Shown: positions 55,238 to 63,284, numbered from the stretch's first letter. The stretch is 64,000 bases of DNA from Thiobacillus denitrificans (GCA_020723405.1 DYIY01000001.1:62001-126000); one strand, 5' to 3'. Made by a program: numbers and translations. The notes: generated by a model from the sequence alone, not told the origin.

Positions 55238-55501
55238 TCAAGGCGCATTGTTCACGGATAACGGCTGATCCGGGCGGACCCCGTACTTGCGCCGTCGGGC
55301 CCGGCCCCAGGGGCACCCACCGCCGGTGAGGGCCAATTCGGCCTTCTGCACTGCTCTGGCCCAGCCCACGCCCTGTCGGGCCCGGGTGCACACGGGGCAA
55401 CCATACTCGCAATACTCGGGATCATCCAGGTGGAAGATGGGCATCTTCCACCCGCCCCAGGCATAGGTCCTGCCCATTGCTTCAGTTCGTTCTTCACGCA
55501 T
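55238..55501 (-). CDS. small Cys-rich protein at the end of the hydrogenase operon
   Basis: 87 aa. AAGGAGG sits six bases before the ATG at 55501, a very strong ribosome binding site, so the gene is likely real. Cysteines occur as EYCEYGCPVCTRAR (Cys-x3-Cys-x2-Cys) and GGCPWGRARRRKYG, enough to hold a zinc ion or an iron-sulfur cluster. There is a basic C-terminal half and no signal peptide. I recognise no family. It lies 43 bp after hynL and 19 bp before the ATPase operon, which suggests a link to hydrogenase maturation or electron transfer. Confidence 0.75.
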   Translation of the reverse strand: MREERTEAMGRTYAWGGWKMPIFHLDDPEYCEYGCPVCTRARQGVGWARAVQKAELALTGGGCPWGRARRRKYGVRPDQPLSVNNAP

Positions 55502-55544
55502 GTCACACCTCCTTATCCCCCCCCTCCGGGGAGGAAGGGGCGTC

Positions 55545-57329
55545 TCACTTCACCTTCACCTGCACCAGTTCGTCGCCCTCCGGATCGGTCACGTGCACGG
55601 CGCAGGCGATGCACGGGTCGAAGCTGTGGATGGTGCGCAGGATCTCGATGGGCTGCTTGGGATCGTGCATGACGTGGTTGTGCTGCAAGGCCGCCTCATA
55701 GGGCCCGGACTGGCCCTGCACGTCCCGGGGGCCGGCGTTCCAGGTGCTGGGCACGATGGCCTGGTAGTTGGCGATGCGCCCGTCTTCGATGACGATCCAG
55801 TGGGACAGGCCGCCCCGGGGCGCTTCCATGAGGCCCACCCCGTGCAGGGACTTGGGCCAACTGGAGGGATCCCAGTACTGGTCGTTGAAGGTGCGCAGGT
55901 CGCCAGCCTTGATGTTGGCCATGAGCTTGTCGAACATGCCCTGCATGGCATCGGCGATGACCTTGCTTTCCAGTCCCCGGGCAGCGGTGCGGCCCAAGGT
56001 GGAGAACAGGGCGGTGACCGGCACGTCCAGGGTCTTCAGGGTGTAGTCCACCAGTTCCTTCATCTGCTTGTTGCCGCTGGCGTACATGATGAGGGCCCGG
56101 GCCAGGGGCCCCACTTCCATGGGCTTGCCCTTCCAGCGCGGCGACTTGAGCCAGGAATACTTCTGGTCCACGTCCAGGTGCTCGTAGGGGGGCTTGGGAC
56201 CGGTGTAGTTCAGTTCGGTCTCGCCCTTCCAGGGGTGCAGGCCCTTGTCGTCACCCTCCTGGTACTTGTACCAGGCGTGGTTCACGAATTCCTGGATCTC
56301 GTTGTCGTCGTCCAGGTTGATGGGGTGGATCCTGCTGATGTCGCCATCCAGGATGACCCCCCGGGGAATCAGGTAGGAGTCGGGGGTCCACATGTCCTTC
56401 TCGGGCAGATCGCCGAAGGACAGATAGTTGCCGCCGGAACTGCCCATGGCGCCCCAGTCCTTGTAGAAGGAGGCGATGGCCAGCAGGTCGGGAATGTAGA
56501 CCTGGTCCACGAAGTCCTTCATCTGCTTGATGACGTTCTGCACGGTCTGCAGGCCCACCATGTTCACCGCGGTGGCGTCCTGGCCGCCCCGATACATGGG
56601 CCCATGGCCCGCACCGCCGCCGGTGTGCACGGAGATGGCCGCCGGGGTGCCGCCCACCACGAAGTTGGGGTGGGGGTTCTTGCCGCCGAAGATGGCATGA
56701 AGCTTCACCACGTCCCGCTGCCAGGCCAGGGCTTCCAGGTAGTGGGCCACGGCCATGAGGTTGGCTTCCGGGGGCAGCTTGTAGGCCGGGTGGCCCCAGT
56801 AAGCGTTGGAAAAGATGCCCAACTGGCCCTGTTCCACGAAGGTCTTCACCCGCTTCTGCACGTCGGCGAAGTAACCTGGAGAGGACTTGGGATAGCTGCT
56901 GATGCTCTGGGCCAGGGCCGAAGTGGCCTTGGGATCGGCCTTCAGGGCGGACACCACGTCCACCCAGTCCAGGGCGTGCAGGTGGTAGAAGTGCATGACG
57001 TGGTCATGGACGTACTGGGCGGCGATCATCAGGTTGCGGATGATCTCCGCGTTGGCCGGGATGGTGTAGCTGGGGATGGCCCGGTGGATGGCGTCCTCCA
57101 CGGAGCGGATGGAGGCCATGCCGTGGACCAGGGTGCAGACCCCGCAGATGCGCTGGGCGAAGGCCCAGGCGTCCCGGGGGTCCCGGCCGCGCAGGATGAT
57201 CTCGATGCCGCGCACCATGGTGCCGGCGGAGGAGGCCCGGGTGATCTTGCCGGTTTCGTCCGTTTCCGCCTCGATGCGCAAGTGGCCTTCGATGCGGGTG
57301 ATGGGATCGACGACGATGCGTGCAGACAT
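55545..57329 (-). CDS. hynL: [NiFe]-hydrogenase large subunit (HynL type)
   Basis: 594 aa. Holds the NiFe(CN)2CO site. The N-terminal ligand motif is RICGVC (C62, C65), and the C-terminal motif is DPCIACAVH (571-579). The last 15 residues (VTDPEGDELVQVKVK) after His579 are the tail removed by a maturation protease such as HupD. ITRIEGHLRIE is the usual start. AAGGAAG lies before the ATG. Its place after isp2 and an unknown gene, not next to hynS, is typical of Isp-type (group 1e-like) operons. Confidence 0.97.
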   Translation of the reverse strand: MSARIVVDPITRIEGHLRIEAETDETGKITRASSAGTMVRGIEIILRGRDPRDAWAFAQRICGVCTLVHGMASIRSVEDAIHRAIPSYTIPANAEIIRNLMIAAQYVHDHVMHFYHLHALDWVDVVSALKADPKATSALAQSISSYPKSSPGYFADVQKRVKTFVEQGQLGIFSNAYWGHPAYKLPPEANLMAVAHYLEALAWQRDVVKLHAIFGGKNPHPNFVVGGTPAAISVHTGGGAGHGPMYRGGQDATAVNMVGLQTVQNVIKQMKDFVDQVYIPDLLAIASFYKDWGAMGSSGGNYLSFGDLPEKDMWTPDSYLIPRGVILDGDISRIHPINLDDDNEIQEFVNHAWYKYQEGDDKGLHPWKGETELNYTGPKPPYEHLDVDQKYSWLKSPRWKGKPMEVGPLARALIMYASGNKQMKELVDYTLKTLDVPVTALFSTLGRTAARGLESKVIADAMQGMFDKLMANIKAGDLRTFNDQYWDPSSWPKSLHGVGLMEAPRGGLSHWIVIEDGRIANYQAIVPSTWNAGPRDVQGQSGPYEAALQHNHVMHDPKQPIEILRTIHSFDPCIACAVHVTDPEGDELVQVKVK

Positions 57330-57349
57330 GTCCGTTCTTCCTTATGGAT

Positions 57350-57796
57350 TCATTGATTCATGAAGGCATCGAGGACGCGGTACTGCTCCTCGGCCTCCCG
57401 GTTTTCGGTGCCGGCGCCGGTGGCGACGGTTTCACAGGTGCGGGCCATGCGGGCCTGCATGGCCGCGTCCCAGGCCAGGTTCTCGCCTTCCCCAGCCGGC
57501 CGGACGCAGGCCACCGCGGCCTTGGCCACGAAGTGGCCGGCCTGGGCGCCCCAGTCGGTTTCCTTGCCGCACTGGGTGAAGCTCTCCACCCGGGCGCTGT
57601 TGGCCGCCTGGGACACCACGGTGAGCTCCGCTTCGCTGATGTCGGCCCGGGCGGCCACCTCCAGGGCGGCTTTCACCCGCACGTCGCTGGACAGGCCGAA
57701 GACCCGCTGCACGAAGGCGGCGGCCACCTGGCGCTGCTTGGCCACGGACAGCCCGGCCAGGGCAGCCTTGAATTCCTTGTCGTTGCCGATTGCCAT
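57350..57796 (-). CDS. unknown protein in the Isp-type hydrogenase operon
   Basis: 148 aa. Starts 3 bp after isp2 and ends 20 bp before hynL; AAAGGAG in the isp2 tail is its ribosome binding site. The sequence is Ala-rich and helical with no signal peptide or transmembrane segment (VAKQRQVAAAFVQRVFGL, RADISEAELTVVSQAANS). It has three cysteines spread out (FTQCGKE, VACVRP, RTCETV), so a metal site is possible but not evident. I recognise no domain. Its position between electron-transfer and catalytic subunits suggests an assembly factor or a soluble partner. Confidence 0.8.
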   Translation of the reverse strand: MAIGNDKEFKAALAGLSVAKQRQVAAAFVQRVFGLSSDVRVKAALEVAARADISEAELTVVSQAANSARVESFTQCGKETDWGAQAGHFVAKAAVACVRPAGEGENLAWDAAMQARMARTCETVATGAGTENREAEEQYRVLDAFMNQ

Positions 57797-57799
57797 GGC

Positions 57800-59065
57800 T
57801 CAGGCTCCTTTCTCGGGAATGTGCTCGGCGATCATCTCGGTGAGGCCGACCACGGGGATGTCCATCTGGTAATGCTCCAGGCCTTCTTCCAGCACGATGC
57901 GGCAGTTGGCGCAGGCCGTGACCAGGCGGTCCGGTTTCACCGCGTCCAGTTGGGATTTCTTCTTCTTGAAGGCCTCGATGCGCAGTTCCTCGCCCTCTTC
58001 GATGGCCGAGGCACCGCCGCCGCCGCCGCAACACCAGTTGATGAAGCCGGGATCGGGCATCTCGACGAAGTTCTTCGCCACCATCTTCATGAGGTTGCGC
58101 TGGGGCTGGATCACACCGCCCCGGCGGGCCAGTTGGCAGGGATCGTGGAAGGTGAGCTTGTCGGTCTCGAAGCCTTCGGTCTTGAGCAGGCCCTGCTCCT
58201 GGAACTCGCCCAGCACCTCGATGATGTGTTTCACCTGGAAGGTGAAGGGCCGGCCGATGAGGTTGGCCCCTTCCCAGCGCAGGGCGGTGTAGGCGTGGCC
58301 GCATTCCGGGCTGATGACGGTCTTGACCTTGAGCTTCTCGGCGCCGTCGACGATGCGCGAAACGATCACCCGGGCCAGGTCCGAGTTGCCGATCTGCATG
58401 CCGGCGTTGGTGGCCTCGAAGGCGGTGGAGCAGAGGGTCCAGGTCTTGCCGGCCTGCTGCATGATCTTGGCGATGGCCCCCAGATACTCGGGGAAGTTGA
58501 TGATCTCCATGGAGGAGAGCATGACCATGTACTCGGCGCCTTCCGCATCCAGGGGGATGGGAATGCCGTAGTCTTCTTCCACGTGCTTCATCTGGGCCTT
58601 CACCGCCGGCAGTTTCACGCCCATGGGGCTGCCGATGGTGACGGTGCGGTTCACCGCACCCTTGATGCCGTCCGGGGCGTTGCCCGAGGCCGACATGCCT
58701 TCCCGCAGCTTGCGCACCATGTAGACGATGTCGTTGCCCACCGGGCAGACCACCGAACAGCGGCCGCACAGGGTGCAGGAGTTGTAGACCAGTTCCTGCC
58801 ATTCGCCCAGTTCCGCGTCGGTGACGGGCTTGGACAGGCCGGCCAGCTTCTTCAGCCGGCCCAGCAGGGTGTATTCCTGCTCGTAGACCCGGCGCAGGGG
58901 CTCCAGCTTGTGGATGGGGGTGTACTTGGGATCGCCGGTTTCCGTGTAGAACAGGCAGGCCTCGGCACACAGGCCGCAGTGCACGCAACTGTTGAAGTAG
59001 CTGGCGATGGGGGCGTCGATGACTTCCTTGAGGACCCGGACGCCTTTTTCGAGTGTGGCGCTCAT
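57800..59065 (-). CDS. isp2: Isp2: HdrD-like iron-sulfur protein of the hydrogenase
   Basis: 421 aa. Two [4Fe-4S] sites are seen: CVHCGLCAEAC (27-37) and CTLCGRCSVVC (97-107), each completed by a fourth cysteine with Pro. The C-terminal half has CCG domains. The second is intact (NWCCGGGGGAS and ACANCR). The first is reduced to CSTAFEATN with SPECGHAY, so it may not bind a cluster in the usual way. It resembles heterodisulfide reductase subunit D/GlpC proteins. It overlaps isp1 by 4 bp and carries electrons between Isp1 haem and HynS. Confidence 0.93.
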   Translation of the reverse strand: MSATLEKGVRVLKEVIDAPIASYFNSCVHCGLCAEACLFYTETGDPKYTPIHKLEPLRRVYEQEYTLLGRLKKLAGLSKPVTDAELGEWQELVYNSCTLCGRCSVVCPVGNDIVYMVRKLREGMSASGNAPDGIKGAVNRTVTIGSPMGVKLPAVKAQMKHVEEDYGIPIPLDAEGAEYMVMLSSMEIINFPEYLGAIAKIMQQAGKTWTLCSTAFEATNAGMQIGNSDLARVIVSRIVDGAEKLKVKTVISPECGHAYTALRWEGANLIGRPFTFQVKHIIEVLGEFQEQGLLKTEGFETDKLTFHDPCQLARRGGVIQPQRNLMKMVAKNFVEMPDPGFINWCCGGGGGASAIEEGEELRIEAFKKKKSQLDAVKPDRLVTACANCRIVLEEGLEHYQMDIPVVGLTEMIAEHIPEKGA

Positions 59066-59733
59066 ACCGCAACTCCTTTGTGACCGTTGACCGCACCGTT
59101 GTAGTAGCGCGAACCCCAGACCGTGAAGGCATGGAACAGTTTGGTGAAAGGCAGGACCACCAGCAGGATTTCCACGGAGAGGATGTGCAGGGCGAGCATG
59201 GTGGTATAGGGCAGCAGCAGGTGCTGCACGGCCATCCAGCCGGTGAGCACGGGCAGGAAGGTCACTGTCCAGGTGAACCAGTCCTCGAAGGTGGACAGGT
59301 AGCGTTTCACCGGCTTGTTGATGCGGTCCGCCAGGACCACCACCATGGCGGCGATGGTGATGACCGCCACCAGGTCCACGAACTGGGACGGCAGGCCGGG
59401 CCAGGACAGGCCCACCACGCTCTCGATGAACTTGATGTGGGGCGCGAACAGGAACACCACGACGGCCAGGCCGATGTGGAAGACGTAGCCACCGATGTAG
59501 CTCACCGGGGACTTCTTCACCATGCCCATGTCCTTGGGCGGCATGGAGCGGCGGAACACGGTGTGCCAGCCGGAGGCGCCGGGCACGTTCCGGGGCGCGG
59601 AGAGATCCTTCTTGCGGCCCAGGCTGTAGATCTCGATGAGGCGCCAGATGACGCCCAAGAGAAAGATGCCCACGGCGATGTTGAGTCCGGTTCCACGAAC
59701 CCAGGTCAGGAATTGCATTTCATTCATGGTCAT
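59062..59733 (-). CDS. isp1: Isp1: membrane b-type cytochrome of the hydrogenase
   Basis: 223 aa. Five hydrophobic helices are visible (for example VGIFLLGVIWRLIEIY, HIGLAVVVFLFAPHIKF, DLVAVITIAAMVVVLA, TFLPVLTGWMAVQHLLLPY and HILSVEILLVVLPFTKLFH). Histidines in several helices suit one or two b haems. This is the NarI/DsrM/HdrE-like family that passes electrons to or from the quinone pool. It overlaps hynS and isp2 by 4 bp each (ATGA). Confidence 0.92.
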   Translation of the reverse strand: MTMNEMQFLTWVRGTGLNIAVGIFLLGVIWRLIEIYSLGRKKDLSAPRNVPGASGWHTVFRRSMPPKDMGMVKKSPVSYIGGYVFHIGLAVVVFLFAPHIKFIESVVGLSWPGLPSQFVDLVAVITIAAMVVVLADRINKPVKRYLSTFEDWFTWTVTFLPVLTGWMAVQHLLLPYTTMLALHILSVEILLVVLPFTKLFHAFTVWGSRYYNGAVNGHKGVAV

Positions 59734-60821
59734 TTCTCCAGATCAGCCAGGGTGGTGGTCTCATGGCCGCCCTTGGCGCCGCTCTTCTTGGCCCGGTTGG
59801 CGAAGCTCACCGCCACGCCCGCCGCCGCGCCAACCGCGACCGCCCCGGCGACCACCTTCAGAGGGTCCGCAGGCATCGACAGGGCCTTGTAGAAGCCACC
59901 GCCGTCCCAGAAATCCGGCTCCGAGCAACCCAGGCAGCCGTGACCGGATTCCACGGGCCAGGAGGTGCCGCCGTTCCACTTCACCGTGGCACAGGCGTTG
60001 TAGGTGACCGGGCCCTTGCAGCCCAGTTCGAACAGGCACCAGCCCTTGCGCGCCCCTTCGTCGTCGAAGGTCTTGGCGAACTTGCCCTGGTCGTAGAAGG
60101 GCCGCCGGTAGCAACGGTCGTGGATGGTCTCGCCGTAGAAGGCCTTGGGCCGGCCCAGCTTGTCCATTTCGGGCAGGCTGCCGAAGGTGAGGAAGTGGGC
60201 CAGCACGCCGGTCATGACCACCGGAATGGGCGGGCAACCGGGGATGTTGATGATGGGCTTGTCCTTGATCACGTCGGACACGGACACCGCCCCGGTGGGA
60301 TTGGGATTGGCCTTGGGGATGCCGCCGTAGGCGGCGCAGGAACCCATGGCGACGATGGCCGCCGCCCCCTTGGCCACTTCCTTCAGGGCCTCCAGGTTGG
60401 ACTTGCCGGCGATGCAGGAGTAGGCCCCGTCCAGCCCCAGGGGTACCGAGCCATCGACGATGAGCAGGTACTTGCCCTCGTTCTCCTTCATGGCGTTGTG
60501 CAGGGCTTCCTCGGCCTGATGACCGGCAGCGGCCATGAGGGTCTCCTGATAATCCAGGGACACCATGTCGAAGATCATGCCCTCGATGGAGGGGGAGTGG
60601 GAGCGGGTGATGGATTCCGTGCAGCCCGTGCATTCCTGGAAGGGCAGCCAGATCACCGAGGGCCGCTTGGCGGCCGCAGGCGCCGCCGCCATGGCTTCGG
60701 CCATGGCCCGCCCCGCCGAGGGGGGCAGCGCCATCATGGACGCCAGGGTGGCACAGTACTTGAGGAAGGAGCGGCGGGAAACCCCGTACCGCGCGAGGGT
60801 GTCGATCAAAGGACCTTGCAT
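59730..60821 (-). CDS. hynS: [NiFe]-hydrogenase small subunit (HynS type)
   Basis: 363 aa. A Tat signal SRRSFLK (15-21) exports the folded heterodimer. The proximal cluster is EC64TGC67TES with GSCAAYGG and GCPP. It lacks the two extra cysteines of O2-tolerant enzymes (which have CTCC and a further Cys), so a standard 4Fe-4S proximal cluster is expected. The medial and distal ligands are in DRCYRRPF, GWCLFELGCKGP and GHGCLGCSEPDFWD. A C-terminal helix (about 325-345) anchors it to the membrane. AGGAGG lies before the ATG. Confidence 0.97.
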   Translation of the reverse strand: MQGPLIDTLARYGVSRRSFLKYCATLASMMALPPSAGRAMAEAMAAAPAAAKRPSVIWLPFQECTGCTESITRSHSPSIEGMIFDMVSLDYQETLMAAAGHQAEEALHNAMKENEGKYLLIVDGSVPLGLDGAYSCIAGKSNLEALKEVAKGAAAIVAMGSCAAYGGIPKANPNPTGAVSVSDVIKDKPIINIPGCPPIPVVMTGVLAHFLTFGSLPEMDKLGRPKAFYGETIHDRCYRRPFYDQGKFAKTFDDEGARKGWCLFELGCKGPVTYNACATVKWNGGTSWPVESGHGCLGCSEPDFWDGGGFYKALSMPADPLKVVAGAVAVGAAAGVAVSFANRAKKSGAKGGHETTTLADLEK

Positions 60822-60898
60822 GATGCTTCGCCTCCTGGCTGCAAATCACGTTCCGGTAAGGGTCCGCCCGGTTCTTGGTGCAATGCGGCGGGCCTGTT

Positions 60899-61306
60899 TC
60901 AGCATAGATCAGAAATCAGTAATTCAAGATGTTCTAATCCACTTTGAACATCGTCCGGGTGGGCTTTCACGAGCTCCGGCACGAAGGCCGTCTCGATGAA
61001 TTCCGACACCACGGCTCCCTTCTCGTTGTGATGGGTCACCCACCAGACGCCCTGGCAACCCGTTTCTTCCAAAGTTGACTGTCCTTCCGCCTCCAGCGCC
61101 ACGCGAATCTCGCCATTGCCCAGACGCTCCCGCAGCCACGCCCGGTCGGCGGGGGTGAGGGGCAGGGCCTGGAGGTCGATGGCGGCAGTCTCACCGCAAT
61201 CCAGCAGGCGGCGCAGGTGTTCGGCGATCTCGCGCAGCAGTATCGGCGCGTTGCCGGTAAGACTTGAGGCGACCCCTTGGATGACGGGGATGTCAGCGAG
61301 GGACAT
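60899..61306 (-). CDS. hupH: HupH/HyaF-like hydrogenase expression protein
   Basis: 135 aa from the ATG at 61306, which overlaps the hupD end by 14 bp. It matches the C-terminal HupH region: LTPADRAWLRERLGNGEIRV, then a G-x-W-W-V-T-H-H segment and VSEFIETAFVPELVK. HupH proteins are shorter or longer in different species; this one has only the C-terminal conserved domain. They help assemble uptake hydrogenase, perhaps in small-subunit cluster insertion. hynS follows 77 bp downstream. Confidence 0.88.
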   Translation of the reverse strand: MSLADIPVIQGVASSLTGNAPILLREIAEHLRRLLDCGETAAIDLQALPLTPADRAWLRERLGNGEIRVALEAEGQSTLEETGCQGVWWVTHHNEKGAVVSEFIETAFVPELVKAHPDDVQSGLEHLELLISDLC

Positions 61307-61769
61307 GGTTCCAGTCCTGGATGAGTTGGCGGATGGCGGTACAGGCCGGGCCGATGGCCGCAGCCACTTCCGGGGTGGGCAGCTCGCCCCAGTCCACCAG
61401 CCGAGGCTGGATGGCCAGCATGGCCCGCCGCTCCGGCCAGTGTCCGGCCAGCAGGGCGATGGCGCGCAGGTCGGTGAGGCCCACCTCGTGCACCGAGGAT
61501 TTGCGGTTGCCCAGCAGGAAGGCGTCCATGGCCTCCCCTTCGAGGAGTTGCCAACTGCCCGGCGGGGCGTTGAGTTGGGCGGCGTCCACCACGATGAGGG
61601 CGTCTGCCTCTTCGATGGGACCGGCCAGGGTGAAGGAGAGGGTTCCGCCATCCAGATATTCGACGTTGTCGAGGGGCGGTTGCTGGCCAGCGAGGGCGTG
61701 GATCACGTGGATGCCAACCCCTTCGTCGCTGAGCAGGGTATTGCCGATACCGAGCACTAGAGTTCTCAT
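61293..61769 (-). CDS. hupD: hydrogenase maturation protease (HupD/HyaD family)
   Basis: 158 aa. Cleaves the C-terminal tail of the large subunit after nickel insertion. GIGNTLLSDEGVG contains Glu16, VVDAAQL Asp62 and SVHEVGL His94, the three nickel-binding residues of this protease family. First gene of the minus-strand hydrogenase block. It lies opposite hypC across a 151-bp A+T-rich gap. Confidence 0.95.
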   Translation of the reverse strand: MRTLVLGIGNTLLSDEGVGIHVIHALAGQQPPLDNVEYLDGGTLSFTLAGPIEEADALIVVDAAQLNAPPGSWQLLEGEAMDAFLLGNRKSSVHEVGLTDLRAIALLAGHWPERRAMLAIQPRLVDWGELPTPEVAAAIGPACTAIRQLIQDWNHVPR

Positions 61770-61920
61770 ATGGCCTCAGGTTAGTTTGCAGTCGCAGCAA
61801 AAACAACCCGGAAATTTGCTCAAGATGTTGATATTGCTCAATATTTCTGCAACATTTCGGATAGTTTCATCTGCATTCAAGGACTTATGCTCTGTATTGG
61901 ATTTTTTAATCGGTGATTTC
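61770..61920. promoter_or_regulatory. A+T-rich divergent promoter region between hupD and hypC
   Basis: 151 bp whose base composition is clearly A+T-richer than the rest of the window. It contains the inverted repeat ATATTG-CT-CAATAT, a candidate regulator site. No standard sigma54 box (GG and GC 10 bases apart) was found. Divergent control of the hydrogenase genes and hypC is likely from the layout. Confidence 0.55.
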
Positions 61921-62154
61921 ATGTGCCTAGCCATTCCCATGCGCATCACGGCGGTCGAGGGCTTTTCCGCCCGTTGCGAAGCCCGCGGCATCCAGCGGGA
62001 CATCTCCCTCTTCATGCTCCAGGATGAACCGCCCGCTGTGGGCGACTACGTCATGGTCAGTCTGGGCCAGGCCGTGCGGGTGGTGAGCGAGGAGGACGCC
62101 CGCCTGTCCTGGGAGCTTTACGACCAGATTCTGGCGGAGACCCCCAATGCTTGA
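61921..62154 (+). CDS. hypC: hydrogenase assembly chaperone HypC
   Basis: 77 aa from the ATG at 61921. MCLAIPMRI gives the essential N-terminal Cys2 of the HypC/HybG family, which brings Fe(CN)2CO to the large subunit. GDYVMVSLGQAV is the second signature. GGTGA precedes the start. Its end overlaps the MscS-type gene by 8 bp. Other hyp genes are not in the window. Confidence 0.95.
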   Translation: MCLAIPMRITAVEGFSARCEARGIQRDISLFMLQDEPPAVGDYVMVSLGQAVRVVSEEDARLSWELYDQILAETPNA

Positions 62155-62989
62155 GCCGGCTGCCCTGGTGGGGGAACAGATCGCCACCCTGGATCAGGTG
62201 CGGGTCACCCTCATCGACCAGGCCATTCATTTCGGCCCCAAGCTGGTGGTGGCCCTGGTGATCCTGGTGGCGGGCTTCTTCGTGGGCCGCTGGCTGGGCC
62301 GCCTGGCGGATCGGGGGCTGGAGCAACTGGCCATCGAGGATCCCATGCGCCAGTTGCTGGTCCGGCTGGTGCGCCTGTTCGTGCTGGGGCTGTTCCTCAT
62401 CCTGGCCCTGCAGAACCTGGGCGTGGAACTGCTGCCCCTCATCGCCGGCCTGGGGGTGGCGGGCGCCGGCATCGCCCTGGCCATGCAGGGGGTGCTGAGC
62501 AACCTGGCGGCGGGCCTCACCATCATCTTCACCCGCCCCTTCCGCATCGGCGAATACATTGCCATCGTGGGGGAGGAGGGCACGGTCCAGGAGATCAGCC
62601 TGTTCAACACCATCCTGGGCCATGCGGATTGCTCCCGGGTGGTGATACCCAACCGGCGCATCGTCGGGGAGATCCTGCACAACCATGGCGACATCCGCCA
62701 ACTGGATCTGGCCGTGGGTGTGGCCTACGACACGGATCTGGAGGCCGCCCTGGCCACCCTGCGCGGCGTCCTGACCGCCAATCCCCGGGTGTTGCGGACA
62801 CCGGAAGCCGTGTTGAACGTCGCCACCCTGGCCGATTCCAGCGTCACGATCGCCATGAAACCCTGGGTGAAGGTGGTGGATTACCAGGCTGCCGGCGGGG
62901 AATTGAACCAGGCCATGCTGGCCGCCCTGCGTGCCCAGGGGATCGCCATCCCCTTCCCCCAGCGGGAAATCCGCCTGCTGGGGCCTTGA
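62147..62989 (+). CDS. MscS-family mechanosensitive channel
   Basis: 280 aa. Three transmembrane helices lie in the first 130 residues. The third is the pore helix with GLGVAGAGIALAMQGVLSNL and AAGLTIIFTRPFRIGEYI, the MscS signature. The beta domain has GTVQEISLFNTILG and VVIPNRRIVGEIL. Size and architecture match E. coli MscS. It starts 8 bp inside hypC, but a functional tie to hydrogenase is not obvious. Confidence 0.93.
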   Translation: MLEPAALVGEQIATLDQVRVTLIDQAIHFGPKLVVALVILVAGFFVGRWLGRLADRGLEQLAIEDPMRQLLVRLVRLFVLGLFLILALQNLGVELLPLIAGLGVAGAGIALAMQGVLSNLAAGLTIIFTRPFRIGEYIAIVGEEGTVQEISLFNTILGHADCSRVVIPNRRIVGEILHNHGDIRQLDLAVGVAYDTDLEAALATLRGVLTANPRVLRTPEAVLNVATLADSSVTIAMKPWVKVVDYQAAGGELNQAMLAALRAQGIAIPFPQREIRLLGP

Positions 62990-62996
62990 ACACGGC

Positions 62997-63284
62997 TCAG
63001 ACGGCCCGGCTTTCCTCCTGCTGGGCGGTCGGGTCGAACTCGGCCCGCACCGCTTCCAGGGCATCCTTCAGGCTTTCCTCCGACAGGTTGTTCAGGCTTT
63101 CCGCCAGCACTTCGGCGGCATCGATGGTGTCCTGGTCCTGGGGCAGGGCGTCGGAGTCCAGGTTGGCTACCAGCACGGCGGCCGCGCCCACCACCTGCAG
63201 GAGTTTCTGCCGCTCGGCCATGAGCATTTCGATCTCATCGCGCAGAAGGCGGACTTCCTGGTCGTTCAAGGCATGGACGGTCAT
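62997..63284 (-). CDS. small acidic coiled-coil protein, unknown
   Basis: 95 aa from the ATG at 63284 with GGAG seven bases upstream; a longer frame starts 51 bp earlier without support. The N-terminal half (LNDQEVRLLRDEIEMLMAER) is a probable coiled coil; the rest is acidic and helical. I recognise no family. It is convergent with the MscS gene (7 bp apart) and divergent from the partial HD-GYP gene. Confidence 0.6.
   Translation of the reverse strand: MTVHALNDQEVRLLRDEIEMLMAERQKLLQVVGAAAVLVANLDSDALPQDQDTIDAAEVLAESLNNLSEESLKDALEAVRAEFDPTAQQEESRAV

Noticed and set aside
61770-61920. A sigma54 promoter for the hydrogenase genes
   Set aside because: The closest GG...GC pair (around CCGGGTTGTTTTTGC on the minus strand) has the wrong spacing of 8 or 9 instead of 10.
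61776-61922. A 48-codon minus-strand frame (MKSPIKKSNTEHK...) in the hupD-hypC gap
   Set aside because: It has no ribosome binding site or homology clue and lies in a promoter region; its Asn/Lys content just reflects the A+T-rich DNA.
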